NCBI GenBank assembly: GCA_025056865.1
Contig: JANWVO010000055.1
Coordinates: 1-42,760 of the forward strand
Origin: Bryobacteraceae bacterium
Lineage (GTDB): Bacteria > Acidobacteriota > Terriglobia > Bryobacterales > Bryobacteraceae
Reading direction: 5' to 3'
Length of the DNA: 42,760 nucleotides
Shown: positions 30,760 through 39,782 of the stretch, piece by piece
Position numbering within the stretch: position 1 is the first letter of the stretch
Layout: every line of letters starts with the position of its first letter
Program-made: the position numbers and the translations under genes
Notes under the pieces: model-generated
Told to the model about the DNA's origin: nothing
What the model saw: only the letters and a program-made list of their open reading frames with translations
Databases searched by the model: none

Positions 30760-33705
30760 TCATTCCAGTCCCGCAGCCTTGCGGAAGCGCTCCTTTTCCT
30801 TTTCGCGGTCCAGATAGGGCACGCCCTTTTCCATCCATTCGGGTTTCGGCGCGTCTTTCAGGAAATGATCGAAGAACTGCTTCATGCGGATGGCGTAATC
30901 CATCTGGTTATGGCGCCGCCGCAGCCCGTGGAGCTCGCCGTTGTAGTTGAGCAGGTATGCCTCCTTGCCATTGCGGCGCAGCGCGAGGAACAGCTCGATG
31001 CCCTGATACCACGGCACGGCGTCGTCCTGGTCGTCGTGGAGGATCAGCAGCGGCGTCGTCACGCGGCGGATGTGGAAGACGGGCGAGTTTTCGATGTACT
31101 TGAGCGGATCCTCGTACAGCGGCCTGCCGATGCGGCTCTGCGTCTTTTCATACTGGAACTGCCGCGGCAGCCCGCTGCCCCAGCGGATGCCGGAGTAGGC
31201 GCTGGTCATGTTGCCGACAGGAGCGCCCGCCTCGGCGGCGCGGAAGCGGGTGGTCTGCGTCACCATGTAAGCCACCTGGTAGCCGCCCCAGCTATGGCCG
31301 GCGATGCCGATCCGGTCCGGATCGATGAAGCCCATCGATTCGACGGCCTGCACCGCGGCCAGCACGCACTTGAGCGCGCTCTGGCCCGGCTGCCCGGTAA
31401 CGTAGACGATATCGGGAGTCAGCACGACGTAGCCGTCGCTCACATACTGGCTGAAATTGAAGTTGTGCCCGGGCCGCGGATGGACGAAATTGTGCACGTT
31501 TTGTGACAGCTTTTCGTAGATATAAACCATCAGCGGGTATTTCTTTTTCGGGTCGAAATTCGCGGGCTTGTAGAGCGCGGCCTGGAGAGGAACGCCATCG
31601 GCGTTCTTGTAACGGATCAGCTCGGCCGAGCCCCACAGGAAGGGCTGCATCTGCGCGCCGCCATCGGTGGCCCTGCGCGGGGAGGCGAACGAGCTGTTGG
31701 TGATGTGGACGTCCGGGTATTCGTCGAAGCGCTGGGCGGTGATGGCGAGCACGTCGGCGTCGCGGGCGCGCGTCACGTAGCGGAAGTTCTTCGGCCCCCA
31801 CAGCAGGCGCTGGGGCTCGCCGCCGCCGGCGGGGACGCGGAAGAAGCCGGTCTCACGGGTCTCCTCGCTTTCGGCGCGCAGGGTGAGGGGCTTCTGGGGG
31901 TCGATGCCGGGCTCCTCCTCCTCGTCGGGCGGTTCGATGCGCTGGATGCGGAATTCGATCTTCGCTTTCCGGCCCGCGCCCGCGGTGAGGTTGCGGGGCT
32001 CCGCGCCGCCGGCGAAGATCTGCCAGACGTCGTAGCGGTCGTAGACGAAGAAGCTCTGCGAGTCTTTCGCCCAGCCGGCTGCGCCGTAAGGGCCGGGCTC
32101 GGACGGCGTGTCATGGTCTTCGCGGTGGAAGGCGACGGGCAGAGCGCCGGTCATGTTGCGCGCGGCGCCGTCGGAGAGGCGCACCAGCCACCAGTGGCGG
32201 TCGTTGAAGTAGAAGGCGTGCTGGCCATCGGGCGAGATCTGCCAGCCGCCCATCCCGCCGGGCCCGCCGCCCCCGCCGCCCCGCACCTGGCGCGCCAGGA
32301 GCTTGCGGGAGCCGGTGCGCGTGTCGAGCGCGTAGACGTCCTGGTAGTTGCCGTCGTAGTCCACCATCGGGCGGTAGGCGCGGTCGTCCATGCCAAGCGC
32401 GGAGAGCCCCGTGCGCGCCGGCGTCACCTCGGCCATCTGCGGCGTGGCGAGCTGGACGTAGCGCTTCTCGTCGAAGTGCCACACGCCGCGGTAGGTGCGG
32501 TTGCGCTCGCGGCTGGCGCGCACGCGCTGCATCGGCTGCACGAGGTCGTCCTTCCAGTGCCAGAGGTCCATGAGCACGCGGTCCTGCGCCTCCTGCTGCG
32601 CCTCTTCGCCCTCGCGGCGCTCTTCCTGCGGCGGCGCCACGGGCACGAACAGCCGCTGCGCGTCGGCCGAGAACTGGAGCGTGCCGTTGGCGCTGACCTC
32701 CATGCCCTGGGGGATGCCTGGCGTCTGGTTCGTCACCGCTTCCGCAGCGGCGGCGGAGCCCCGGTCCCACACCCAGACGGCGCGTTTTTCCTCGAAGAAG
32801 GCGAGCCGGCGCTGAGCGCGGTCCCAGGCGATTTTCGAGTATTTCCCCTTGCCGGATTTGAGCGCGGCGGGCTGGCCTTCGGCGCCGGGCGTGAAAGCGT
32901 AGACGCCATTTTCGTCTTCGTTGCGGGAATTTACGGCAAAAACGAGGGTTTTTCCGTCCCGCGCGAAAGAATACTCGGCGACATTCGGGAAAACCCGCTC
33001 GTTATTCTCTGCCCTGTCGAGCTCGCGCAGCACCAGATCCGTGCCGTATGCCTGCCTGCCGGCCGCGCCGCCCGCAGGACGGCGCGCCTGCTGGTCTTCT
33101 TCGTCCTCCGCATCCTCGCCGGGCTTGGCTTCGGCCGCGGGCCTGGCCTGGTTGGCGGCGGGCGCCGGCGGAGCCTCCCTGTGATAGGCGACCCAGGCGC
33201 CGCCCCGGGAAGGCACCTGGAAATTCTTCACTCGGTCGATGCGGGTGAACCCGGAGGTTCCGAGCTTGAGAATCAGCAGGCCGTTCTTCGGCATATCCTC
33301 GGCACGGCGGCGTTCCTTGCGGGCCTTGTCCATCTCTTCCTTGCGCGGGAACGTGCTGGCCACCAGCCAGCGGCTGTCGCTGGTGAACGAGATGCGGATG
33401 GCCGGCGGCTCCGGCGGCGGGCCCTCGGCATCCACGGGCGCGATGGGCGGGGGCGGCTGCTCGCCGGCGTTCTCGCGCCACTCGCGGCCGGTGGCGAGCT
33501 CGCGGACCACCAGCTCGCCGTCGCCCGCCTGCGGCATGTAGGCATAGGCGAGCCAGCGTCCGTCCGGCGAAAGCGTGACCGAAGAGATGGTCCTCCATGG
33601 ATCAAAGTCCCGGTGCGTGATGGGGCGCTTCGAGGGCGCCTGCGCCGCCAGTGCGGCGGCCAGGCAGAGGGCAATCAGCAGACGGGTGCGGGGCACTGCG
33701 CGCAT
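30760..33705 (-). CDS. exported S9-family (prolyl oligopeptidase-type) peptidase
   Basis: A 981-residue secreted serine peptidase. It has a signal peptide (MRAVPRTRLLIALCLAAALA), a long beta-propeller part with WD-like segments (ISSVTLSPDGRWLAYAYM, IRISFTSDSRWLVAS, WQISPDGQHAFYFN) and a C-terminal alpha/beta hydrolase domain. Catalytic triad: Ser805 in AGHSWGGYQVAYM, Asp at 894 or 895 in LHDDQDDAVPW, His926 in NGELHGLRRRHNQ. Two low-complexity acidic/Gly stretches lie in the propeller. Start is the ATG at 33705, which sits exactly seven bases after a TATAAT box, so the mRNA may be leaderless. Its size and layout fit the large Acidobacteriota S9 peptidases that act on peptides outside the cytoplasm. 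Confidence 0.92.
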   Translation of the reverse strand: MRAVPRTRLLIALCLAAALAAQAPSKRPITHRDFDPWRTISSVTLSPDGRWLAYAYMPQAGDGELVVRELATGREWRENAGEQPPPPIAPVDAEGPPPEPPAIRISFTSDSRWLVASTFPRKEEMDKARKERRRAEDMPKNGLLILKLGTSGFTRIDRVKNFQVPSRGGAWVAYHREAPPAPAANQARPAAEAKPGEDAEDEEDQQARRPAGGAAGRQAYGTDLVLRELDRAENNERVFPNVAEYSFARDGKTLVFAVNSRNEDENGVYAFTPGAEGQPAALKSGKGKYSKIAWDRAQRRLAFFEEKRAVWVWDRGSAAAAEAVTNQTPGIPQGMEVSANGTLQFSADAQRLFVPVAPPQEERREGEEAQQEAQDRVLMDLWHWKDDLVQPMQRVRASRERNRTYRGVWHFDEKRYVQLATPQMAEVTPARTGLSALGMDDRAYRPMVDYDGNYQDVYALDTRTGSRKLLARQVRGGGGGGPGGMGGWQISPDGQHAFYFNDRHWWLVRLSDGAARNMTGALPVAFHREDHDTPSEPGPYGAAGWAKDSQSFFVYDRYDVWQIFAGGAEPRNLTAGAGRKAKIEFRIQRIEPPDEEEEPGIDPQKPLTLRAESEETRETGFFRVPAGGGEPQRLLWGPKNFRYVTRARDADVLAITAQRFDEYPDVHITNSSFASPRRATDGGAQMQPFLWGSAELIRYKNADGVPLQAALYKPANFDPKKKYPLMVYIYEKLSQNVHNFVHPRPGHNFNFSQYVSDGYVVLTPDIVYVTGQPGQSALKCVLAAVQAVESMGFIDPDRIGIAGHSWGGYQVAYMVTQTTRFRAAEAGAPVGNMTSAYSGIRWGSGLPRQFQYEKTQSRIGRPLYEDPLKYIENSPVFHIRRVTTPLLILHDDQDDAVPWYQGIELFLALRRNGKEAYLLNYNGELHGLRRRHNQMDYAIRMKQFFDHFLKDAPKPEWMEKGVPYLDREKEKERFRKAAGLE

Positions 33706-33712
33706 GGCATGG

Positions 33713-33718
33713 ATTATA
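33713..33718 (-). promoter_or_regulatory. TATAAT -10 box abutting the S9 peptidase start
   Basis: A perfect TATAAT on the minus strand ends seven bases before the A of the ATG. Transcription would start at or next to the ATG, giving a leaderless message. No good -35 box is visible at the usual distance, so this remains tentative. Confidence 0.4.
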
Positions 33719-33780
33719 CCCGCCGCGCGCCTGGCGCCGCGAAAATGGGATGATCGGAATTGCAGAAAGGGCTGCTGCCG

Positions 33781-34953
33781 ATGATCGCGGCGTTGCTGTT
33801 GTGGCTGGCAGTTTCCGATCTCCACCAGGCGGCGCGGCAGGGCGATCTGGAGCGCGTGCGCGAGCTGCTGGCAGCGGGCGCCGACGTCAACGAGTATGAC
33901 GAGCTGGGCGGCACGCCGCTGCACGATGCCGCATGGGCGGGCCACGCCGACGTGGCGCGGCTGCTGGTGGCACGCGGTGCCGACGTCAACGCGCGCCACA
34001 AGGAGGCCGGATCCACGCCGCTGCATTATGCGGTGCTGATGAACCGGCTGGAAGTGGTGAAGGTGCTGCTGGAAGCCGGCGCGGACCTCCGCGCGCCCTT
34101 CCGCGGCGGGGCGACGCCGCTGCATCTGGCGGCCAACCGCGGCCATGTGGAGCTGGTGCGGATCTTCCTGGAGAAGGGGCTTTCCCCGGCGGCGCGCGAT
34201 GGCGCGGGCCTGACGCCCCTCGATGAGGCCTGCTGGAAAGGCCACGAGGAGGTGGCGAAAATCCTCATCGCCCGCGGCGCGCCCGTCCAGACGGCCAATC
34301 CGGAAACGGGCCAGACGCCGCTCCACGAGGCGGCCATCAAGGGACACGCGGGCGTCCTGCGGCTGCTGCTGGAGGCGGGCGCCGACCCTGCGGCGCGCGA
34401 CCGCGCCGGCGCCACGCCGCTCGACGAGGCGCTGCGGTTCCGCCACCTGGAAGCGGCGGCGGTGCTGGCCCGCCGCGGCGGCGCGGCCGATCTGGAGAAG
34501 CGCCTCGGCGAGGCCGTGCTGCGCGGCCAGGCCGACATCGCCGCCCTTCTGCTCCAGCTTGGCGCCCCGCCGCAGCCGCACCTGTATGACGCCTGCCTCA
34601 AGGGGCACCGAGCGATCGTCGAGCTGCTGCTCGACCACGGGGCGCGCGTGGATCTGCCGGGCCCCTCGGGCGAGACGGCGCTGCACGATGCCGCGCTCGC
34701 CGGCCATGCCGCGGTGGCGGCGCTGCTGATTGAGCGCGGGGCGCCGGTGGACGCGCGCGACCGCGAATCCGGATCCACGCCTCTCATGGTGGCTGCCGGC
34801 TGGGGCCGGGAGGCGGTGGTGAAACTGCTGCTGGAGCGGGGCGCCGACCGCACGCTGCGGAACCTGGCTGGAAAGGACGCGCGGCGGCTGGCGCTCGAAG
34901 CCGGGCACGCGGCCATCGCAGAACTGCTCGCCCCCGCTCCTCCTGCGCCCTAA
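33781..34953 (+). CDS. exported ankyrin-repeat protein
   Basis: A 390-residue protein with a short hydrophobic N-terminus (MIAALLLWLAVSD) followed by about ten to eleven ankyrin repeats covering almost the whole chain, with the usual pattern (GGTPLHDAAWAGHADVARLL, GSTPLHYAVLMNRLEVVKVL, GQTPLHEAAIKGHAGVLRLL, GETALHDAALAGHAAVAALL). Repeats in the middle (about 200-255) are degenerate. It probably binds proteins in the periplasm or at the membrane; the partner is unknown. The ATG at 33781 puts the signal first; a TTG at 33760 in frame is an alternative. Divergent from the S9 peptidase. Confidence 0.85.
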   Translation: MIAALLLWLAVSDLHQAARQGDLERVRELLAAGADVNEYDELGGTPLHDAAWAGHADVARLLVARGADVNARHKEAGSTPLHYAVLMNRLEVVKVLLEAGADLRAPFRGGATPLHLAANRGHVELVRIFLEKGLSPAARDGAGLTPLDEACWKGHEEVAKILIARGAPVQTANPETGQTPLHEAAIKGHAGVLRLLLEAGADPAARDRAGATPLDEALRFRHLEAAAVLARRGGAADLEKRLGEAVLRGQADIAALLLQLGAPPQPHLYDACLKGHRAIVELLLDHGARVDLPGPSGETALHDAALAGHAAVAALLIERGAPVDARDRESGSTPLMVAAGWGREAVVKLLLERGADRTLRNLAGKDARRLALEAGHAAIAELLAPAPPAP

Positions 34954-34997
34954 TCTTTTCTGGCAGGCGGGCCGATAGGATAGGCGAGGCTGGTCAC

Positions 34998-35249
34998 ATG
35001 ACGCCCGCCCGCGCCGAAGCAGACAGGAACCGCATCATCCTTCACTTCGACACGCTCGAGGATGCGCTGCGGCTGTTTTCGCCGTGGCGCGGCGCGGCGC
35101 CGCGTGCTCAGGCCGCTCAGCAAATCCACCATGCCTTGTCTTCGGTCGGGCTTCGCCTGGAAGTCCGAATTCAGGGCCGTCCGGTGGCGGAACTCGGTTC
35201 CATCGCACCGCACGGCCCTCTTTTCACGCTCCTGAATGGCGTTTCCTGA
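34998..35249 (+). CDS. small conserved-looking protein of unknown function
   Basis: An 83-residue protein with balanced composition and no signal peptide. It contains RNRIILHFDTLEDALRLF, then AAQQIHHALSSVGLRLEV and ending RIQGRPVAELGSIAPHGPLF, which reads like a compact alpha/beta fold. I recognise no family. The ATG lies 44 bases after the ankyrin gene, with a modest purine-rich stretch before it. Confidence 0.55.
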   Translation: MTPARAEADRNRIILHFDTLEDALRLFSPWRGAAPRAQAAQQIHHALSSVGLRLEVRIQGRPVAELGSIAPHGPLFTLLNGVS

Positions 35250-35303
35250 CCGGGAGAGGGAATGGTGCGATGCTGGGCGTCCCGCGGGTGCTGGGGCCGC
35301 GCG

Positions 35304-36881
35304 TCAGCGCGCGTCCACCCGTGCGGGAATTTTCTCCAGATTGGCGATTTCCAGGCCCAGTGCGAAGCCGAACCGGGCGAACTGCTCCATCCCGCTGAAG
35401 TCCCAATCTTTGCTGTATTCGTCCGTAGGCTGGTGGTAGTTTGCGGCCGTCTTCTTGCTGACTTCCTCCGCAAATCCCGCAGGCTTGCCCTCGTAATCAT
35501 TGCCCATGTTGACCGAAAAGGCAGGGATACCCACCCGGGCGAAGGAGTAATGATCGCTGCGGTAGTAGCCGCCGGCCTCCGGGCGCGGGTCGGGGCGGAT
35601 GGAAAGCTGGTGGCGTTCCGCCACGCTCTGCACCAGAGGAAAGAAGGAGGTCCGTTCAGCGCCGGTGAGCACGGCGCTGCGGACGCGGCCGTAGGGGGAG
35701 TAGGAGTCGAAATTCAGCGCCGCGGCGATCTTTTCCGCAGGCAGGGGCGGGTTCTCGGCAAAGAAGCGCGACCCGAGCAGGCCGCTTTCCTCTGCCGTCA
35801 CCGCCACGAAGTAGGCGCTGCGGAGCGGCTTCGGCTCCATCGACGCCCATGCGCGGGCCATTTCGATGAGCATCCCGCAGCCGGTGGCATTGTCGAGCGC
35901 TCCATTGTAGATGTTGTCGCCCTGCACCGGCTCGCCAACGCCGAGGTGATCCCAGTGGGCGGAGAAAACGACCGCTTCCCCGGACAGTTGCGGATGGCTG
36001 CCCCGCACCACGCCGACGACGTTCTCCGTTTCGATATCCTCGAGCCGGAAGCGGAAGCTGCCGCGGATGCGCACCTTGCCGAGGGGACGGGCGCGGAAGC
36101 CCGGCGTGTCGGCCGCCTTCAGCAGGTCTTCCAGCTTCTCGCCGGCCAGCGCCGCCAGTTGCGCGCCCGCCTGCTCCGTGATCCAGCCGGCGAAGGCCAG
36201 CGCGGAGTCGCCCGGCCGGCGGCGGACCTGCGGCTGCGGGCGCCCGTTGGCGCGAACCACCTGCCAGCCGTAGCTGGCCGTGGGCGTCGTGTGGATGATG
36301 AGCGCCCCGATGGCGCCGCGGCGTGCGGCCTCTTCGTACTTGTAAGTCCACCGCCCGTAATAGGTGAGCGCGCGGCCGCGGAAGAAGTTCTCGTCCGCCG
36401 AGGGCGGCTCGTTGGTGAACAGCACGACGACCTTGCCGCGGACGTCCACCCCGGCGTAGTCGTCCCATTTGTACTCGGGCGCGGTGATGCCGTGGCCGAC
36501 GAAGACGGCTTCCGCATCAAAGGACGCCTCGGACTGCTGGATGTGGGAGGTTCCGACGAAGTCTTCGAGCCAGCGCCATTCCAGACTCTTCCCGCCGGCA
36601 TGGGCGCCAAGGCGCGCGCCGGGCAACACCTCCACGCTGCGGAGGGGAACCGGCTGGAAGTAGGACCCGCCCGGCGCGCCGGGCTCCAGTCCGGCGGCGG
36701 CGAACTGTGCGGCGATGTATTCGGCCGCCAGCCTCCCGCCGCGCTGGCCGACGCCGCGGCCCTCCAGAAGGTCGTGCGAGAGGAAGCGGACGTGGGGGCG
36801 GATCTTCTCCGCTTCGATCCGGTGCATCTGGGCGAAGGCCGCGCCCGCGCAGAGGCAAAGGGCAATCAGTGGGACTCTCAT
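35304..36881 (-). CDS. exported M28-family metallopeptidase with PA domain
   Basis: A 525-residue secreted zinc peptidase (M28 aminopeptidase type). Signal peptide at the start (MRVPLIALCLCAGAAFA). A PA domain occupies about 120-250 (DAEAVFVGHGITAPEYKW, VDVRGKVVVLFTN, GAIGALIIHTTP). The catalytic domain has the co-catalytic zinc ligands in VVFSAHWDHLGVG (His, Asp), NGALDNATGCGMLIEMAR (Asp), FVAVTAEESGLLGSRFF (Glu-Glu), LNFDSYSPYGRV (Asp) and NYHQPTDEYSKDWD (His). Complete and probably active. Start chosen at the internal ATG (36881) since it directly precedes the signal sequence; an ATG at 36896 is possible. It may supply amino acids from extracellular peptides. Confidence 0.92.
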   Translation of the reverse strand: MRVPLIALCLCAGAAFAQMHRIEAEKIRPHVRFLSHDLLEGRGVGQRGGRLAAEYIAAQFAAAGLEPGAPGGSYFQPVPLRSVEVLPGARLGAHAGGKSLEWRWLEDFVGTSHIQQSEASFDAEAVFVGHGITAPEYKWDDYAGVDVRGKVVVLFTNEPPSADENFFRGRALTYYGRWTYKYEEAARRGAIGALIIHTTPTASYGWQVVRANGRPQPQVRRRPGDSALAFAGWITEQAGAQLAALAGEKLEDLLKAADTPGFRARPLGKVRIRGSFRFRLEDIETENVVGVVRGSHPQLSGEAVVFSAHWDHLGVGEPVQGDNIYNGALDNATGCGMLIEMARAWASMEPKPLRSAYFVAVTAEESGLLGSRFFAENPPLPAEKIAAALNFDSYSPYGRVRSAVLTGAERTSFFPLVQSVAERHQLSIRPDPRPEAGGYYRSDHYSFARVGIPAFSVNMGNDYEGKPAGFAEEVSKKTAANYHQPTDEYSKDWDFSGMEQFARFGFALGLEIANLEKIPARVDAR

Positions 36882-36917
36882 GGCTGGAAATTCCATTGTC
36901 GGAGAAATGCGGCGCGC

Positions 36918-37313
36918 TCAGCGCGGGCGCTTGGCGGCCAGCCGGGCGACGAGCTTCGGAATGTCGGCGACGAACCGCTCATGGGTTCCCTCGCCCACCA
37001 GCTCGGCTTCGTCGCGCGCCTCCACGCGGAACATCACGCGCCTGCCGTCGACTGCGGTCACGGTGGCGGTGAACTCCACGCTCATGCCGATGGGCGTGGC
37101 CGCCAGGTGGCGCACGTTCACCATCGTGCCGAGGCTGTCCTCGTTGTCATCAAGGTAGGGGAGGAGCGCGTCCCGCGCCGCCCACTCCATGTAGGCGATC
37201 ATGTGCGGGGTGGAGAGGACGCGTGCCCGGTCGTCGCCGAGGAAGTCGATGGCGGTTTCCGGCGTGACCAGCAGGTGGCGGCGGCCGCAGGCGCCCACGG
37301 GAATCAGTTTCAT
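36918..37313 (-). CDS. hotdog-fold thioesterase, FlK-like
   Basis: A 131-residue hotdog-fold protein resembling fluoroacetyl-CoA thioesterase and related acyl-CoA thioesterases. Seen: VLSTPHMIAYMEWAARDALL (acidic residue in the helix), SLGTMVNVRHLAATPIGMSV (Thr and His of the active site region) and VMFRVEARDEAELVGEG. Cytoplasmic, no signal. The name reflects fold and motifs; fluoroacetate is not implied. Start chosen at the ATG of MKLIPVG; the open frame upstream has no homology. It lies 36 bases after the M28 gene start, in the same direction. Confidence 0.8.
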   Translation of the reverse strand: MKLIPVGACGRRHLLVTPETAIDFLGDDRARVLSTPHMIAYMEWAARDALLPYLDDNEDSLGTMVNVRHLAATPIGMSVEFTATVTAVDGRRVMFRVEARDEAELVGEGTHERFVADIPKLVARLAAKRPR

Positions 37314-37399
37314 GTCATTATGGTAACGTGCGCGTGTCTTTCGGCACGCAGACGGGAAACCTTTGGCCGTCTTTTGCATCTGATCGGTTGAAGGAGTAA

Positions 37400-38134
37400 A
37401 TGGCGGTTCTTCCTGCACTGTTGCTGGCGGCGATTCTTGCACCGGGGGCTGCGGCCGCGCCTGCGCCCGTGGATGCGAAGACCCTGGACTCGGCGGCCGA
37501 CCCCACCCGCGAGAAGGCGGGCGAGAATGTGCTTGGCCGGTATGTCCAGGCCAGCGGCTCCCGCGTGGCGCGCGGCATCACCATGGCCGCCATGTTTGCG
37601 GCGAGCCTGCCGAAGATGGGCAAAGCGGCAACCGTCAGCGCGAAGCGGCTCATCACCAAGGACGGGGCCGTGAACTATGAAATCACCGACCGCCGCGGCG
37701 ACTCGACCGTGTGGAAGGAGCTGATCCTCCGCTACATCAACGGCGAAATGGAAAACGCCGGCAAGGATCATTCGAGCGTCGCCGTCACGCCCGCCAACTA
37801 CAAGTTCAAATACAAGGGCGAGCGCGAGCGGGACGGCCGCGTGGCCCACGTCTTCGAGGTTACGCCCAGGAAGAAGCGCCAGGGTCTGTTCAAGGGCGAA
37901 GTCTGGATCGATTCTGAAACGGCACTGACCGTGTACGAAACCGGCCGGTTCGTCAAGAGCCCGTCGGTGTTCCTGAAGAAGGTGGAGTTCAGCAGGGAGT
38001 ATGCGATTCTTGACGGTGTCGCCGTTCCGAAGACGATGCAGACCTCGATCGAGACCCGCTTCTGGGGCCCTGCCCAGCTTGACATCCAGTTCAGCGACTT
38101 CCACTGGGAAGACCCGCTGTTCGCCCTCAACTGA
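37400..38134 (+). CDS. exported LolA-like or outer-membrane-associated protein of unknown function
   Basis: A 244-residue protein with a signal peptide (MAVLPALLLAAILAPGAAAA). The mature part reads like a LolA/LppX-type half-barrel: regular beta strands such as VNYEITDRRGDSTVWKELI, VAHVFEVTPRKKRQGLFK, GEVWIDSETALTVYE and AVPKTMQTSIETRFWG. Assignment is by pattern only. Its ATG has AAGGAG a few bases upstream. It is divergent from the thioesterase gene. Confidence 0.7.
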   Translation: MAVLPALLLAAILAPGAAAAPAPVDAKTLDSAADPTREKAGENVLGRYVQASGSRVARGITMAAMFAASLPKMGKAATVSAKRLITKDGAVNYEITDRRGDSTVWKELILRYINGEMENAGKDHSSVAVTPANYKFKYKGERERDGRVAHVFEVTPRKKRQGLFKGEVWIDSETALTVYETGRFVKSPSVFLKKVEFSREYAILDGVAVPKTMQTSIETRFWGPAQLDIQFSDFHWEDPLFALN

Positions 38135-38146
38135 GCCTGCCGGCAG

Positions 38147-38166
38147 CGCCCGACCGCGATCGGGCG
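38147..38166 (+). terminator. short hairpin after the exported protein gene
   Basis: A 7-base-pair stem CGCCCGA/TCGGGCG with a 6-base loop, 12 bases after the stop. No T-tract, so a weak candidate. Confidence 0.35.
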
Positions 38167-38342
38167 ACGCCAGTCCCGCCGAATTGGGCCTGACGTAGCG
38201 GACGAAACCGCAGGCCGGGCGTCGAATCTGTGAATCCGGGCGCTGCGGCCGCTCCTACCCTTCCCTGCCCGGTCTTTCCCCGCTGAATCCGCCAGCGCGG
38301 CGCACGGCCGGAAGGGATAGAATGGCGCGTCTGGAGGTTTTC

Positions 38343-39770
38343 ATGCGCATTCTTCCCCTGATGCTTGTCGCGGTTCTGGCCGCTGGGCAGTCGCTGCGGA
38401 TCGAGAGCGGCGCTGCGGACTACCAGGTGTTCCAGCGCGGGCCGGCCAACACGGCGGATATCCGCGTGGAAGGTTCCGTGCAGGGCGCCGACGGGCGCGC
38501 CATCGAAGCGCGGGTGCTCCGGCAGGGCATGGAACTGGCGGGCTTCGAGTGGAAGGCGGCGGGCAAGGTGTCTGGCGGGCGGTGGTGGGCGGAGCTGAAG
38601 GGCCTGCCGGCCGGGGGGCCTTACAAGCTCGAGTTCCGCACAGCGGGATCGAGGGACGTTGCCGCCGTGGCCCATGTGCTGGTCGGCGACCTGTGGGTGT
38701 TGGCGGGGCAGTCCAACATGGAGGGTGTTGGCAATCTGGAGGAGCTGCCGTTGCCCAGCGCGCTGGTCAACTCGCTGGACATGACCGACACGTGGGTGGT
38801 GGCGGAAGACCCACTCCACCGCCTGGTGGACGCCGCCGACCGCGTGCACTGGCGCAAGAACGCGAAAGGGGAGATCGCCAGGCTGGAAGGCGAGGAATTG
38901 CGGAAGTGGATTGCCGCCAGGCGCAAAGGGGCGGGTGCGGGACTGCCGTTTGCGCTCGAGATGGTCCGCCGCACCGGCGTGCCCGTCGGCCTGATTCCGT
39001 GCGCGCACGGCGGCACGTCGATGGATCAGTGGAGTCCGGAGCTGAAGGACCGCGGCGGGGATTCGCTGTATGGCGCGATGCTGCGGCGCATCCGGCTGGC
39101 CGGAGGCAGGGTGCGCGGCGTGCTGTGGTATCAGGGCGAAAGCGACGCCAACGAAAAGGCCGCGCCGCTGTTCGAGGAAAAGTTCCGCCGGTTCATCCAG
39201 GCCCTGCGGCAGGACACCGGACAGCGCGATCTGCCGTTCTACTACGTGCAGATCGGACGCCATGTGGCCAATGCGCCGGGCGGGCCCTGGGACATGGTGC
39301 AGGACGCGCAGCTCCGGGTCGAGTCGCAACTGCCGAACGTCTGGATGACGACGTGCGTCGACTGCGAGCTGGACGACGGCATCCACGTCGGCACGGACGA
39401 TCTGCGGCTGCTGGGCGTGCGGCTGGCCAACCTCGCCGAGGGCCGGCTGCGGCGCGGGCCGCGGCCTGTGGCGGCGCGGCTGCGCGGGCAGGTGATCGAA
39501 GTGGAGTTCAGCGAGGTGAACGGCCGCCTGGTCCATGCGGGACGTCTCAACGGCTTCTCGATCCGCGACGCGGCGGGCAACGAGCTGCCGCTCGTCTACC
39601 GGCAGCGGGTGTCGCGCGAGGCGCCGCACGTCGTCGAGCTGCTTATCCAGGGGAAACTGCCCGAGGACGCCGTGCTGTATTACGGCGCCGGGCGCAATCC
39701 GTACGTGAATGTGCGCGACGAGGCAGGCATGGCCGCGCCTGCGTTTGGACCGATGAAGATCGAGCGGTGA
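38343..39770 (+). CDS. exported sialate O-acetylesterase-like SGNH hydrolase
   Basis: A 475-residue secreted esterase of the SASA family, which removes acetyl groups from sugars such as sialic acid or plant polysaccharides. Signal peptide MRILPLMLVAVLAAGQS. The nucleophile motif is VLAGQSNMEG (Ser124), followed by SCAHGGTSMDQWSPE-like IPCAHGGTSMDQWSPEL, VLWYQGESDA (oxyanion Asn/Gly region), and LDDGIHVGTDDLRLLG, which supplies the Asp-x-x-His. Start chosen at the second ATG since GGAGG is nine bases before it; a first ATG at 38322 adds seven residues. Substrate unknown. Confidence 0.87.
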   Translation: MRILPLMLVAVLAAGQSLRIESGAADYQVFQRGPANTADIRVEGSVQGADGRAIEARVLRQGMELAGFEWKAAGKVSGGRWWAELKGLPAGGPYKLEFRTAGSRDVAAVAHVLVGDLWVLAGQSNMEGVGNLEELPLPSALVNSLDMTDTWVVAEDPLHRLVDAADRVHWRKNAKGEIARLEGEELRKWIAARRKGAGAGLPFALEMVRRTGVPVGLIPCAHGGTSMDQWSPELKDRGGDSLYGAMLRRIRLAGGRVRGVLWYQGESDANEKAAPLFEEKFRRFIQALRQDTGQRDLPFYYVQIGRHVANAPGGPWDMVQDAQLRVESQLPNVWMTTCVDCELDDGIHVGTDDLRLLGVRLANLAEGRLRRGPRPVAARLRGQVIEVEFSEVNGRLVHAGRLNGFSIRDAAGNELPLVYRQRVSREAPHVVELLIQGKLPEDAVLYYGAGRNPYVNVRDEAGMAAPAFGPMKIER

Positions 39771-39782
39771 CGCGCCGCAGGG

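Noticed and set aside
31705-33753. 682-codon plus-strand open frame opposite the S9 peptidase
   Set aside because: Composition and lack of motifs show a shadow frame; the S9 catalytic triad is intact on the other strand.
35262-37391. 709-codon plus-strand open frame opposite the M28 peptidase and thioesterase
   Set aside because: Shadow frame; the minus strand has complete, recognisable enzymes with signal peptide and metal ligands.
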